A stretch of 64,000 nucleotides of DNA from Bacteriovoracaceae bacterium UBA4096 (GTDB lineage Bacteria; Bdellovibrionota; Bacteriovoracia; Bacteriovoracales; Bacteriovoracaceae), in assembly GCA_002381945.1 (NCBI GenBank), contig DFXY01000004.1, positions 25,626-89,625 of the forward strand, in the 5' to 3' direction. The translations under genes were made by a program, and so were the position numbers. The notes under the pieces were generated by a model. That model searched no databases and was not told the DNA's origin. It worked only from the letters and a program-made list of their open reading frames with translations. This document shows positions 27,553 through 36,007 of this stretch, piece by piece. The first letter of the stretch is position 1. Each line of letters starts with the position of its first letter.

Positions 27553-29151
27553 TCAAATTTTAAATTGGTTAATGAGCTTATCCAACTCATTGGCCAGGCG
27601 GCTAAAATCAGAACTAACCTCACCTATTCTGTGTGCTGCAACAGTGGTTTTATTTGATAGATTCATAATGGACTGAATATTATCTTCGACCTCTCGAGTT
27701 GCTTCACTTTGTTCTTTGGTACTACCAGCGATGTTGATCATGACATCTTTAAGCTTGGACATCTCAACGGCAACATTCTTAAATGCTTCATAAGAAGTGT
27801 TGACTTCATTTCGACCTTCTGTGGCAAGCGTCTTGGTTTCTCTTATAACTATGACAGCTTCGTGCATGAGTTTTTTTAATTGATCGGTACATTCTCCAAT
27901 TTCAAGATTGGATACTTTTGTCTGCTGGGCAAGTTCACCTATTTCATTAGCAACCACTGAGAAGCCAAGTCCTGCCTGGCCTGCTCTTCCTGCCTCAACT
28001 GAGGCATTGAATGAAAGCAAGCGGGTTTTCATTGTGATATCATCCACGACTTTTACTGACTCTGCGATTCTCTGCGTTTCAAGTTCCAGCTTCTCTGCAA
28101 TTGCCGAGACTTGTTCAATCTGGATGTAAAGGTTATTGATCTTTTGTTGGGCGGAGAAGGCCTTATTAGCACCATCTGCGACCTCTGCTTCTACATTATT
28201 AGTAAAGTTTTGAGACTTATGAGTACTATCGGCCACGTTCTGAGAAGATGCGCTCATCTTACGAATGGTCTGCCCAACACTATTTATCTCTTCCTTTTGT
28301 TGAATAATATCTGAAACGGTTAATGAGGTGATGTTGGAAATCTCTTCAGTTCCCATGACAATTTCTGATGTTGAATTCTTTACTTGAAATAAACTCTCCC
28401 TGATCGTCTTTAACATCTCATCGAAGGCATTGGCCATCTTGGCAATTTCATCCTTAGAATTGTTTCGACGAAGGGTTTTTGTTAGATCCATGTCCTGGGA
28501 AATTAATTCGATATCCTGCTGAATTAGCTTCACTCTCCTCACTGCAATTACCCTTAAAACGGCCAGGACAATTAAGAGAGCAACAATGAATAAAGCTATC
28601 ATTATTTTGCCCACGTATATGCTATTTTCTTTCACTTCCTGATCAAGTCGATTTAATGAATATGTAATTCTGGTTGCTCCCAGGACTGTTCCTTCCGGCA
28701 CTTCATGGCACTCTAAACAATTGGTGCCTCGATAATTGGAGCTTGCAAGCACTGGCAGTAAAATTGTCAATGTTCTTTTCCCTTTGAAGCTCTGAATGAT
28801 TTTTATCTCTTCTCCTTTGAGTCCTCTTTGATCGAGTTCATCCCTGGTGCTTTCATAACTAAAGCCATCACCATACATATCCTTAACTTTATCACCACGT
28901 ACTATTTTAATGTCTTCAATGTCTTTATTTTCCAAAAGCTTATTTCGTAAAATTTCGCGATTCTCCATCGTGCCGGTAATCATCATGGCATTCACACTGT
29001 CAAAATACTGGGAAGCTGTTTGAAATGCTTGCTCTTCAATGAAGCGCTCAACAAAAGTTTGTTGATTAGAATAGTTAAGTAAAATAACCAGTCCTGACAT
29101 CAGCCCAAAAATAAGGATTAGAGGGAGTAAAATTTTCGTTTGAATTTTCAA
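27553..29151 (-). CDS. Chemoreceptor with periplasmic c-type heme motif
   Basis: I place the start at the TTG at 29151: GGAAGAG lies 5 bp upstream and the N-terminus then reads straight into a membrane anchor. The frame is open to an ATG at 29238 that would add 29 atypical residues. The periplasmic domain (about 32-180) contains CLECH (145-149), a covalent heme-c site. A second helix, a HAMP-like linker and the signalling tip FNASVEAGRAGQAGLGF follow. A heme-c sensor should report redox potential, O2, NO or CO to the flagellar or gliding motor. It is tail-to-tail with another chemoreceptor gene. Confidence 0.9.
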   Translation of the reverse strand: MKIQTKILLPLILIFGLMSGLVILLNYSNQQTFVERFIEEQAFQTASQYFDSVNAMMITGTMENREILRNKLLENKDIEDIKIVRGDKVKDMYGDGFSYESTRDELDQRGLKGEEIKIIQSFKGKRTLTILLPVLASSNYRGTNCLECHEVPEGTVLGATRITYSLNRLDQEVKENSIYVGKIMIALFIVALLIVLAVLRVIAVRRVKLIQQDIELISQDMDLTKTLRRNNSKDEIAKMANAFDEMLKTIRESLFQVKNSTSEIVMGTEEISNITSLTVSDIIQQKEEINSVGQTIRKMSASSQNVADSTHKSQNFTNNVEAEVADGANKAFSAQQKINNLYIQIEQVSAIAEKLELETQRIAESVKVVDDITMKTRLLSFNASVEAGRAGQAGLGFSVVANEIGELAQQTKVSNLEIGECTDQLKKLMHEAVIVIRETKTLATEGRNEVNTSYEAFKNVAVEMSKLKDVMINIAGSTKEQSEATREVEDNIQSIMNLSNKTTVAAHRIGEVSSDFSRLANELDKLINQFKI

Positions 29152-29328
29152 ATAAACTCTTCCGGCCAAGAAAATAATTGCTTTATTATGGGGCCAAAAA
29201 GTCCAGTCCAGTATGACTTTGGTCATATTTTTTGACATTTCTCATCAACCGTCCCGCAAAATGAATACTCACTGTGCCTGTCCTTTATCTTGATACCTAG
29301 GGTAGTTAATTGAGGCATGGGAGGTTTC

Positions 29329-30345
29329 ATGGAACCACAATTATTTGCCCTTGGAAGTTCCAAACACTGGGGGGAAAACGTTGCAGAACATTTACACATT
29401 CCCTTATCTCTTCATGAAGAGCGGGAGTTTGAAGATGGCGAACATAAAATAAGGCCGTTGGAAAATGTAAGAGGTCGGGATGTGTTTGTCTTGAATTCTC
29501 TTTATAGCGACACTGTAATGAGTGTTAATGATAAATTATGCCGTTTATTATTTTTTATAAGTGCTTTAAAAGATGCTTCTGCGGCAAAAGTGAGTGTAGT
29601 GATTCCATACTTTGCTTATGCTCGTAAAGACAGGAAGACCAAACCCAGGGATCCGATAACGATGAAATATATGGCAAAGCTACTGGAGTCTGCAGGTGCT
29701 GATCAAATTATAGCGCTGGATATACATAACCTTTCGGCCTTCCAGAATGCATTTCGAATCCCTACCGAACATATGGAAGCTAAGGTTTTGTTTGCACCTT
29801 ATTTTACTCAAATGAGCAATACAGAGGATATCATGGTCATTTCTCCTGATGCGGGAGGTATGAAGAGAGCGGAAAGTTTTCGCGAAACACTAAGTGAACT
29901 TTGTAAAAAACCTATTGGAATTGCTTTTCTGGAGAAACATCGAAGTGAAGGAGTCGTTGAAGGCAATGAAAGTGTAATCGGAGAAGTGAAAGATAAAATA
30001 GCAATTATTATTGATGATATTATAAGCTCCGGGAAGACCATAAAACTTGCTGTAGATGCTCTTGACCGGGCCGGTGCCAAAAAGATTTTTGCCTGCGCCA
30101 CCCATGGTCTTTTTGTAGGTTCGGCTTCTGAGATACTTAATCATCCTAAACTCGATAAAGTACTTATCACAGACAGCATTCCTCCATTTCGCTTAAAAAA
30201 AGAAATACTCAAAGAGAAGATTTTGCTTTTTGATACGTCAGTTCTTTTTGCCAAGGCAATCAAAAGGGCCCAGGGGGGTGACTCTCTGGTTGATTTAATT
30301 AAGACCTATCCCTACATCACTCAAGAATCTTTTTTGCAAAGCTAA
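29329..30345 (+). CDS. prs: Ribose-phosphate pyrophosphokinase (PRPP synthetase), divergent form
   Basis: I start at 29329, where GGGAGG precedes the ATG by 4 bp, rather than at 29317. The protein has the N-terminal ATP loop (FEDGEHKIRP), the catalytic PYFAYARKDRK segment and the PRPP loop VIIDDIISSGKTI near residue 230. It makes PRPP from ribose-5-phosphate and ATP. At about 338 residues it is longer than the usual 310-320, and segments such as ADQIIALDIHNL differ from the housekeeping enzyme, so a second canonical prs is probably elsewhere. Its end overlaps the convergent COG2187 gene by 29 bp, and a PRPP-using enzyme follows. Confidence 0.9.
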   Translation: MEPQLFALGSSKHWGENVAEHLHIPLSLHEEREFEDGEHKIRPLENVRGRDVFVLNSLYSDTVMSVNDKLCRLLFFISALKDASAAKVSVVIPYFAYARKDRKTKPRDPITMKYMAKLLESAGADQIIALDIHNLSAFQNAFRIPTEHMEAKVLFAPYFTQMSNTEDIMVISPDAGGMKRAESFRETLSELCKKPIGIAFLEKHRSEGVVEGNESVIGEVKDKIAIIIDDIISSGKTIKLAVDALDRAGAKKIFACATHGLFVGSASEILNHPKLDKVLITDSIPPFRLKKEILKEKILLFDTSVLFAKAIKRAQGGDSLVDLIKTYPYITQESFLQS

Positions 30346-31357
30346 GATAAAGGGCCGCTTTTTTCTTAAACTTTTCTTTATTTAGAACGCGCTCGTCGTC
30401 TAAATGCCACAATGATATCTTGGCCCTGAGAGAAGAACGAAAACTTCGATAAAAACCAATGACCCTTTCATCTACTTGATCATGAGTTATTTCCCGATAA
30501 ACATGCATGAAGTATTCCCCGACTTCAGGATATCCTAGAAAGCTACATTCAATTGTAAGATAAGATAGCTCATCCACCGGATCCAAAGTTCTTAACTCTT
30601 GATTAAATTCCAGTCGGTCCACAATGATAGGCGGTGAACTCAGACAAATATGCTCTGGTCTTAAATCCCCATGTCCCTCGATAATCCTTCCTTCAAAAAC
30701 CCTCTTATAGAACGCTTCAGACCCAAATAAAAGGCATTCAAGCTGGGCACTATGGATTCTATCAATCTCACCTTGATCTAAACCATAGCGCTTCTGTGAC
30801 AGGGCATAATAATTTTCCCTAACGTATTGTTCTAATCTTGAACAATACACTTCACCTGAAATATTTACTGGTTCAGCTTTTAAATAAAACTGACTTATAA
30901 GCTGGGCCGCTTCCTTGAACTGAGACCAATTCAAGTCATTCCTAAGTATCTTTTGCTCCAGAGTTTCATCCTGAGGAAAGCGCTTCATCAGAACCAACCA
31001 GTCCACAATTTGTCCGGCACCTAAATGACCTCCAATTTGCAACTTTTGTTCTTTATTTAATATAAGAGGAATCGTTTTGAGATAAATCCCAGGGGCCAGA
31101 TCCTGGTTTAATTGAATTTCTTTTTCCGCATTAAGACGTCTTGCCTCGACACTGCACAATTTTAAATAATGAAGGTCGACAGGTTTTTTAAGCTTGTAAG
31201 CATGTTCATCAGTCAAAAAGACCCAGGACATATGCGTCTCTACTGATTTGATCTTAGAAGTTCTTTCAGGATAAGAGTCGGCCTTTTGGAGAAAAGCTAC
31301 TTTCCGGTTTAATTCCTGCCATTGATCAGTCTCCCCTGAGCATTGCAATGACTTCAT
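30317..31357 (-). CDS. Aminoglycoside-phosphotransferase-like kinase (COG2187)
   Basis: A 346-residue protein with the kinase-like catalytic loop GHGDLRPEHI near residue 234 and a metal-binding Asp in IIVDRLEF. This matches the N-terminal half of COG2187 proteins; the second ATPase half found in many members is absent. Families of this type phosphorylate small molecules, but no substrate is established. It overlaps the upstream phosphoribosyltransferase gene by 32 bp and is probably co-translated. The mycobacterial member Rv2004c belongs to the DosR dormancy regulon, a suggestive parallel. Confidence 0.85.
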   Translation of the reverse strand: MKSLQCSGETDQWQELNRKVAFLQKADSYPERTSKIKSVETHMSWVFLTDEHAYKLKKPVDLHYLKLCSVEARRLNAEKEIQLNQDLAPGIYLKTIPLILNKEQKLQIGGHLGAGQIVDWLVLMKRFPQDETLEQKILRNDLNWSQFKEAAQLISQFYLKAEPVNISGEVYCSRLEQYVRENYYALSQKRYGLDQGEIDRIHSAQLECLLFGSEAFYKRVFEGRIIEGHGDLRPEHICLSSPPIIVDRLEFNQELRTLDPVDELSYLTIECSFLGYPEVGEYFMHVYREITHDQVDERVIGFYRSFRSSLRAKISLWHLDDERVLNKEKFKKKAALYLSFAKKILE

Positions 31358-31943
31358 GATCGCTCACCTGAGGAAAAGATTGATAAAATTCACCAATACT
31401 GAACATCATTTCCGGAAGATATAAAACCACTAACTCTTCTACCAAAGGTCTTATTTGTTCAGCAGCATCAATGGATGAAACAGGGGTGGCCAGAATTATC
31501 CTCTCTGGTGATTGGGACCGGACTTCCTGAATAGCACAGATGGTAGTTGCACCGGTAGCGATACCGTCATCAACTATAATGACGACACGGCCTTTATAGT
31601 TAAGATTATTCAGACCATATAATTCTTGCCGCTGCCTCAATACTTTAAGTTGTTTTTGAGCAGCAGCTTCGATGTAAGCTTCAGTGCCATAAGTCTTTGC
31701 ATGTGAAAGTGACTGAATTTTTCCAGACAGACCAACACAACCAATGGCAAATTCTGGATTGTCAGGTGCTGGGATTTTGTGAACCAATACTGTAGAAAGT
31801 TCTCCTCTAAGACCGTCCGCAATTATTTTGGCCATTGGCATGGCCCCTCTGGGTATGCCTGCCACTAAAGGATTTTTCCCTTTATAAGTCATCAGCTTAT
31901 TTAATAATTCCTGGGCCGCAGTCTCCCGATTTTTCAAAGTCAT
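31326..31943 (-). CDS. Phosphoribosyltransferase (COG1926-like)
   Basis: A 205-residue type I phosphoribosyltransferase with the PRPP-binding loop VVIIVDDGIATGATT near residue 120 and an N-terminal PLVAGIPRGAMPMA flap region. These proteins bind PRPP; the acceptor base for this subgroup is not known. In mycobacteria the same domain is fused to an erythromycin-esterase domain (Rv2030c), and a free esterase-like gene lies at 53.7 kb here. Together with prs and the COG2187 kinase it forms a PRPP-centred neighbourhood. The gene begins 1 bp after the DUF1540 gene ends. Confidence 0.88.
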   Translation of the reverse strand: MTLKNRETAAQELLNKLMTYKGKNPLVAGIPRGAMPMAKIIADGLRGELSTVLVHKIPAPDNPEFAIGCVGLSGKIQSLSHAKTYGTEAYIEAAAQKQLKVLRQRQELYGLNNLNYKGRVVIIVDDGIATGATTICAIQEVRSQSPERIILATPVSSIDAAEQIRPLVEELVVLYLPEMMFSIGEFYQSFPQVSDHEVIAMLRGD

Positions 31944-31944
31944 C

Positions 31945-32244
31945 TTAACTGGCCTTAAAAGTTAGGCAATTAATATCATTCCCTGAAAAACCAACATTTA
32001 TATCCCTGGCCATGCATTCAAAGTCTTCATTGTGAATGCAATCGTTCACTTTACATGCTCCCACTCCTGCCTGGCGGTTTTGCTCTTTACAATGTTCATC
32101 CAGACTAAAAAAAGTATCACAACCCGGATGACTGCCATCTCCAATAGTGATGGCCTTAGCGTGGCAATTATTATTTAAGTTATAAGTACATTCATGAACG
32201 GCACATTGAGAAACCAGAGGCATTTCAATATTTAAAGAATCCAT
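31945..32244 (-). CDS. DUF1540-type cysteine-rich protein
   Basis: I start at 32244, with AAGGAG 5 bp upstream; the frame extends to 32283. The 99-residue protein carries two tandem DUF1540-like motifs, CAVHECTYN...C...C and CKVNDCIHN...C...C, each with four cysteines arranged for metal or disulfide binding. No signal peptide is visible, so a cytosolic zinc- or iron-binding role is likely. It leads the operon with the phosphoribosyltransferase and kinase. The biochemical function of this domain is not established. Confidence 0.82.
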   Translation of the reverse strand: MDSLNIEMPLVSQCAVHECTYNLNNNCHAKAITIGDGSHPGCDTFFSLDEHCKEQNRQAGVGACKVNDCIHNEDFECMARDINVGFSGNDINCLTFKAS

Positions 32245-32408
32245 AAAAACTCCTTTTGAAAGAAGATCGGAATCAACTAACAATCATAAACAAGGAGAAA
32301 GAATCAAAAAATAAGTAAATAAATAATTTCAACTTTAGCTGACGGATTGAGAAGGTATCGCTCCATACCCTTGAGATCATACTGGTAAATTAACTTTATT
32401 CACTTTGA

Positions 32409-32440
32409 TGTCAGGTTTTGTGAAGTTCTTTTACCTGACA
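32409..32440. repeat. Inverted repeat upstream of the ParB gene
   Basis: TGTCAGGT and ACCTGACA flank a 16-bp spacer, 55 bp upstream of the parB start. It may be an operator or an RNA hairpin. It does not resemble the parS consensus. Confidence 0.5.
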
Positions 32441-32494
32441 AGAAGACTTCATTAAAGCAACATAACAGAACAATCAATTATTCGAGGAGTCCAA

Positions 32495-33376
32495 GTGGAA
32501 ATAAGAAAGCTCGCGGAGCTTAAAGCAACTAATCCCTATTTGCGTTTAGGAACTGATGTCACTGAACTGGAAAAATCCATTCAAACCTTAGGGCTCATTG
32601 CCCCTTTGGTAATATCCCCTGATAACGTCATTTTGGCCGGTGCTCGTCGCTACCAAGCACTCTTAAATCTCGGCCACACAGAAGCCCCGGTAATGGTGAT
32701 CGACCGTAATCCTTTGGAAAAAGAATTAGTTTCCATTGATGAGAATCTGGTCAGAAAAGATCTGTCGAAAATAGAAATTGAATCCCATCTTCGACGGGCC
32801 AAAGAGATTTATCAGAAATTAAATCCAGAGGCAGATATTGTGGAAGAAGCTCCTGAGAACGAAGTTAAGAAAGTTGTTTTACCTGCTGAAAAATTTCTCA
32901 ACATGGTATCTGAAAAAACCGGTCTTTCTCCAAAACAAATCCATGAGGCCATCAATCGGGACGAAATGGCATCAGGAGTCGTTAAAGAGGCCCGCTTAAA
33001 AGGCGAGCTCTCTCTTAGTCAGACCAATGAAATCGTCAAACTGAATAAGGAAGACCAGAACAAAGTCATCTCTCACCTGAAAGATCTACCGGTTCGGGAA
33101 ATCAAAAAATTCGTAAAAATTGCGAAAACCCAAGGGGTTGATGAGGCCATCACTGCGACTCCTAATCTTCCCCATCAAAAAGAGTTTCAGGAAATTGATA
33201 TGGGTTTAAAAAAGCTCATAAAAAAATTTAAACAACTGCAAATTGAAGGAATCGAAATTTCAAGTTTTCCAAAGGAGACCCAGGAACTTTTTGGTGAGCT
33301 GATGAATTTTTTCGATGAAGATAACTTCCCCTCACATCACAGAGGCCAGGAGCATGAAATGGAATCCCTACAATAA
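32495..33376 (+). CDS. Orphan ParB/Spo0J-like protein
   Basis: A 293-residue ParB-like protein. An N-terminal ParB/sulfiredoxin-fold domain (about 1-95) has LGLIAPLVISPDNVILAGARR, where AGARR replaces the usual GERR CTP-binding box. A central HTH region (about 140-190) contains SLSQTNEIVKLN. Translation starts at a GTG with GAGGAG 5 bp upstream. There is no ParA gene nearby, so it is more likely an orphan regulator or accessory partition factor than the chromosomal ParB. CTP binding and DNA targets are inferred from the family only. Confidence 0.85.
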   Translation: MEIRKLAELKATNPYLRLGTDVTELEKSIQTLGLIAPLVISPDNVILAGARRYQALLNLGHTEAPVMVIDRNPLEKELVSIDENLVRKDLSKIEIESHLRRAKEIYQKLNPEADIVEEAPENEVKKVVLPAEKFLNMVSEKTGLSPKQIHEAINRDEMASGVVKEARLKGELSLSQTNEIVKLNKEDQNKVISHLKDLPVREIKKFVKIAKTQGVDEAITATPNLPHQKEFQEIDMGLKKLIKKFKQLQIEGIEISSFPKETQELFGELMNFFDEDNFPSHHRGQEHEMESLQ

Positions 33377-33397
33377 AATCTAGTTGAAAGCCGCCAA

Positions 33398-33425
33398 GGA
33401 ATTGAGGCGAAAAAACCTCAATTCC
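33398..33425 (+). terminator. Hairpin after the ParB gene
   Basis: GGAATTGAGG and CCTCAATTCC form a 10-bp stem around an 8-nt A-rich loop, 21 bp after the parB stop. The U-tract is weak, so it is a probable rather than certain terminator. Confidence 0.65.
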
Positions 33426-33529
33426 AACCCGTATAAAAATTGTGATCATCTTAAACCTATGATTTAAAACAAAAAGTAAAGATACCTCAAAAGCTTAAAA
33501 ATTAAGCATACACTCCTCTTACGAACATT

Positions 33530-33659
33530 TTTTCTCGATTTTGTTGTTGGACGTTTATTCATGCAGCACGTTTATGGAAGAACGAAATCGAGAGAAGCCG
33601 CAAGGTCTGGACTTAAAGTTAAGGACTAACTTTTAACAGCACCTTACGCTCTACGGAGC
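33530..33659 (+). promoter_or_regulatory. Structured 5' leader with UACG-capped hairpin masking the RBS
   Basis: The leader of the downstream lipoprotein gene holds three nested elements: a long-range pair TCTCGATTT/AAATCGAGA (33536 to about 33595), a hairpin TTAAAGTTA-AGGAC-TAACTTTTAA (33613-33636), and GCTC-TACG-GAGC (33648-33659). The last is a 4-bp stem closed by a stable UACG tetraloop whose 3' arm contains the GGAG Shine-Dalgarno. The ATG is 4 bp downstream at 33664. No known riboswitch class matched by eye. Confidence 0.5.
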
Positions 33660-33663
33660 ATTT

Positions 33664-34239
33664 ATGAAATTCAGTAGTTTAAACAACGGACAAGTGGGTC
33701 TTATTCTCGCTCTATCCTTTTCCGTTCTGGTCTCGTCTTGTAATCAGGATGAGTTCTTCCCAACGGAAGAGATGATTGAAGGGGCAGATGCCTATTGTGC
33801 TGAGGCCAGGGATCTTAATTCCTGTCAGCAGCTGGTGGATATTTGTCAGCCAGCTTATGAACCCGAAGTTCTGGAAGGAGAAGAACCCGTATTTTCTCAA
33901 TGTGTGGCCAATCCTGACCTTTGGGCCAATCCACCAACTGATGACGGAGAAGTGATTGTGGATGACGGGACCAATGAATCAGGTGGTTCAACTGATCCGG
34001 TGGACGAGCCAGTTCCAGCGCCTACGCTTGAAGAAGCTTACGCCTCTAAGTGCAGTAACCTGGATGCTCAGTACTTGTGGACTAAAAAATTTGTGAAAAA
34101 AGGAAAAGTAATTAACAAGGTATCAAAAGTGAAGATCTGCCATATGGCCAATGCCTCTTCACATACAATTGTGGTTGCCTGTCCTGCTCTGAAGGCGCAC
34201 ATTAGTCACGATGACTACTTAGGCGCTTGTTCACTTTAA
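33664..34239 (+). CDS. Cysteine-rich lipoprotein
   Basis: A 191-residue lipoprotein. The signal peptide ends in LVSSC, with Cys26 the lipidation site. The mature part has several cysteines (CAEARDLNSCQQLVDIC among them), an acidic low-complexity linker rich in Asp, Gly and Pro (about 95-125), and a C-terminal domain containing KICHMANASSHTIVVACPALKAH. That last part resembles small calcium- or metal-associated repeats seen in secreted proteins, but I cannot name it. The protein probably sits on the outer membrane. It has an unusually structured leader and ends at a strong bidirectional terminator. Confidence 0.8.
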   Translation: MKFSSLNNGQVGLILALSFSVLVSSCNQDEFFPTEEMIEGADAYCAEARDLNSCQQLVDICQPAYEPEVLEGEEPVFSQCVANPDLWANPPTDDGEVIVDDGTNESGGSTDPVDEPVPAPTLEEAYASKCSNLDAQYLWTKKFVKKGKVINKVSKVKICHMANASSHTIVVACPALKAHISHDDYLGACSL

Positions 34240-34248
34240 AAACGAATC

Positions 34249-34270
34249 CAGGGGCCCGTAAGGGCCCCTG
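34249..34270. terminator. Bidirectional rho-independent terminator
   Basis: CAGGGGCCC-GTAA-GGGCCCCTG is a perfect 9-bp GC-rich stem with a 4-nt loop, flanked by T-rich sequence on both sides. It separates the convergent lipoprotein and ppa genes. Confidence 0.92.
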
Positions 34271-34275
34271 CTTTA

Positions 34276-34806
34276 TTAGCGATTAAAACTGGACTTATAG
34301 AATGCAATGGATTCTATGATGACTTTAATCGCTTCGGATTCGTCATCAATTGATAGTATTTCAACACTCTTTTTTTCTAACTCTTTGTAACTTTCAAAAA
34401 AACGACGGATTTCATTTATTTTATGAGGCGCAATTTCTTTAATGGAATTGATATGATGATACTCAGGATCATCTATGTGAACGGAAATGACCTTGTCATC
34501 ACCTTTGCCCTGATCAAGCATGCGCATCACTCCAATGGGACGAACTCGCATGATGGAAAGCGGGGCCACAGGTAATTGTCCAATGACCAGAACATCCAAA
34601 GGATCCCCATCATCACAATATGTTTGGGAAAAAAGCCCATAATTACAGGGATAATGGACTGAACTATAGAGGATACGGTCAACTTTAAGAAGACCGCTTT
34701 TTTTATCAATCTCGTACTTGATTTTAGATCCTGCAGGAATTTCTATAATACAATTGAGTTCATTCTTTCCATTAAATTCCAGATCTACATCGTGCCAGGG
34801 ATTCAT
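34276..34806 (-). CDS. ppa: Family I inorganic pyrophosphatase
   Basis: A 176-residue soluble pyrophosphatase with the family I active-site motif DDGDPLDVLV (Asp65, Asp66, Asp68, Asp71) and conserved residues in EIPAGSKIKYEID and YPCNYG. It hydrolyses PPi to phosphate and drives biosynthetic reactions. Fluoride is a classic inhibitor of this enzyme class. It lies 16 bp downstream of a CLC-F-type fluoride antiporter under a fluoride riboswitch, so it is most likely produced as a fluoride-stress reserve copy. A terminator follows the stop. Confidence 0.96.
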   Translation of the reverse strand: MNPWHDVDLEFNGKNELNCIIEIPAGSKIKYEIDKKSGLLKVDRILYSSVHYPCNYGLFSQTYCDDGDPLDVLVIGQLPVAPLSIMRVRPIGVMRMLDQGKGDDKVISVHIDDPEYHHINSIKEIAPHKINEIRRFFESYKELEKKSVEILSIDDESEAIKVIIESIAFYKSSFNR

Positions 34807-34822
34807 AATAACCTCTCATCAT

Positions 34823-35986
34823 TTAATGTCTATAAACTGATCTTTTGGCCATAAACAGTCTTGCTCCAAGACAAGTCAAGAATGCCATTACGCCAACCTG
34901 CCATCCAAATAATTCCATTCCCATCATGGCAGAAGCAAAAGGCGTCCCCGTTACGGCCCCAAATAAACTTACCATACCAAGAGAAGAACTTAGACCAAAG
35001 TTTCTTAAACCAAAAAAGGCCGCCATTCCATTAGAAAGGGTCGCGCCCATAAATAGTAGCGGTGTGACTTCCCCACCTTTAAAACCAACCGATAGAGTCA
35101 TGACAGTAAGTAAACATTTCATCAAGAAATCAAAGTGACTCATCTCAGAAAAAAAAGACCTGGCGATGGTGTCAGTGCCAATACCTATATATTGATGGCC
35201 ATCAGTAAAAAAAACCAAGCTACTAATCAATAGACCACCGAAAAACATCTTTTGCACAAGCTCGGGAAACAGTGAGGAAATGAGTTTTGTGTAACCTTTA
35301 AGTCCCCAATAAAAAATATTCGCCCCGATTCCGGAAGAAAAAATAACGATGATTCCATAAACCAGCAGATCTTTATTCAGATCAAAAGAAACCTGAAAGT
35401 GCTGATGAGCTGGCCCAAGAATACTCTGAACAAACAGTGCACTAAAAGCAGAGATGACAGCACATATTATTAATTCAAGCTTCATCCAATGCTTAAAAGC
35501 ATTAAGTTCAAAAGCAAAAATAATGGCCGTCAGAGGGGTTCCAAAGATAGAAGAAAAACCTGCAGCGATTCCGCCATAAACAAGATAAGGCCGCATCCGT
35601 GAAAATGTTTTATGAAATTTAGGGAGATAATGAGCAACACTCGCCCCCATAATGACTCCCACCCCTTCTCGTCCGGCCGAACCTCCAAAAAGATGGGTGC
35701 CGAGAGAGGACAATAAAATAAAGGGGGCCATCCATGTAGAGACCTTCGCTTTTTCGTTTTCTATTTCCTCCAAGATGTAAGGAACACCCTGGTTAATGTG
35801 ATGAGGTATTTTTTTTAAGATTAAAGCAAATAATAAACCAAAGACCGGCAATCCCCAGATCAGATAAGGATGACCTGATCTAAAAGTGCTTGTATAAGCT
35901 AAAAGATGAAGGAACAGAGATGAAAAGATAGCAGAGACCAAACCTATAAACATGGCCATTGCGGATATTTTGAAAATTTTAGGCAT
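34823..35986 (-). CDS. clcF: CLC-F type fluoride/proton antiporter
   Basis: I start at 35986 (AGGAG 6 bp upstream). The open frame reaches 36034, but that longer start lies inside the riboswitch aptamer. The 387-residue CLC protein has GREG at 105-108 with the gating Glu107, Met113 in VIMGAS, and GGEVTPLLFMGATLSN at 304-319. The methionine and GGEVTP variant are the pattern of fluoride-specific CLC-F proteins, not chloride ClC. It should expel F- in exchange for H+ at the inner membrane. It forms an operon with ppa. Confidence 0.93.
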   Translation of the reverse strand: MPKIFKISAMAMFIGLVSAIFSSLFLHLLAYTSTFRSGHPYLIWGLPVFGLLFALILKKIPHHINQGVPYILEEIENEKAKVSTWMAPFILLSSLGTHLFGGSAGREGVGVIMGASVAHYLPKFHKTFSRMRPYLVYGGIAAGFSSIFGTPLTAIIFAFELNAFKHWMKLELIICAVISAFSALFVQSILGPAHQHFQVSFDLNKDLLVYGIIVIFSSGIGANIFYWGLKGYTKLISSLFPELVQKMFFGGLLISSLVFFTDGHQYIGIGTDTIARSFFSEMSHFDFLMKCLLTVMTLSVGFKGGEVTPLLFMGATLSNGMAAFFGLRNFGLSSSLGMVSLFGAVTGTPFASAMMGMELFGWQVGVMAFLTCLGARLFMAKRSVYRH

Positions 35987-35990
35987 AGTT

Positions 35991-36007
35991 CTCCTACAAA
36001 TAGTAGG
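35991..36007 (-). promoter_or_regulatory. Riboswitch expression platform that masks the Shine-Dalgarno
   Basis: On the minus strand CCTAC (36007-36003) can pair with GTAGG (35997-35993) across a TATTT loop. The GTAGG arm overlaps the AGGAG Shine-Dalgarno (35995-35991). The CCTAC arm is also the 3' end of the aptamer, so ligand-dependent folding would free the ribosome site. This implies translational control. Confidence 0.75.

Noticed and set aside
32409..32440. A parS site for the orphan ParB
   Set aside because: The repeat TGTCAGGT/ACCTGACA has a 16-bp spacer and does not match the TGTTTCACGTGAAACA consensus.
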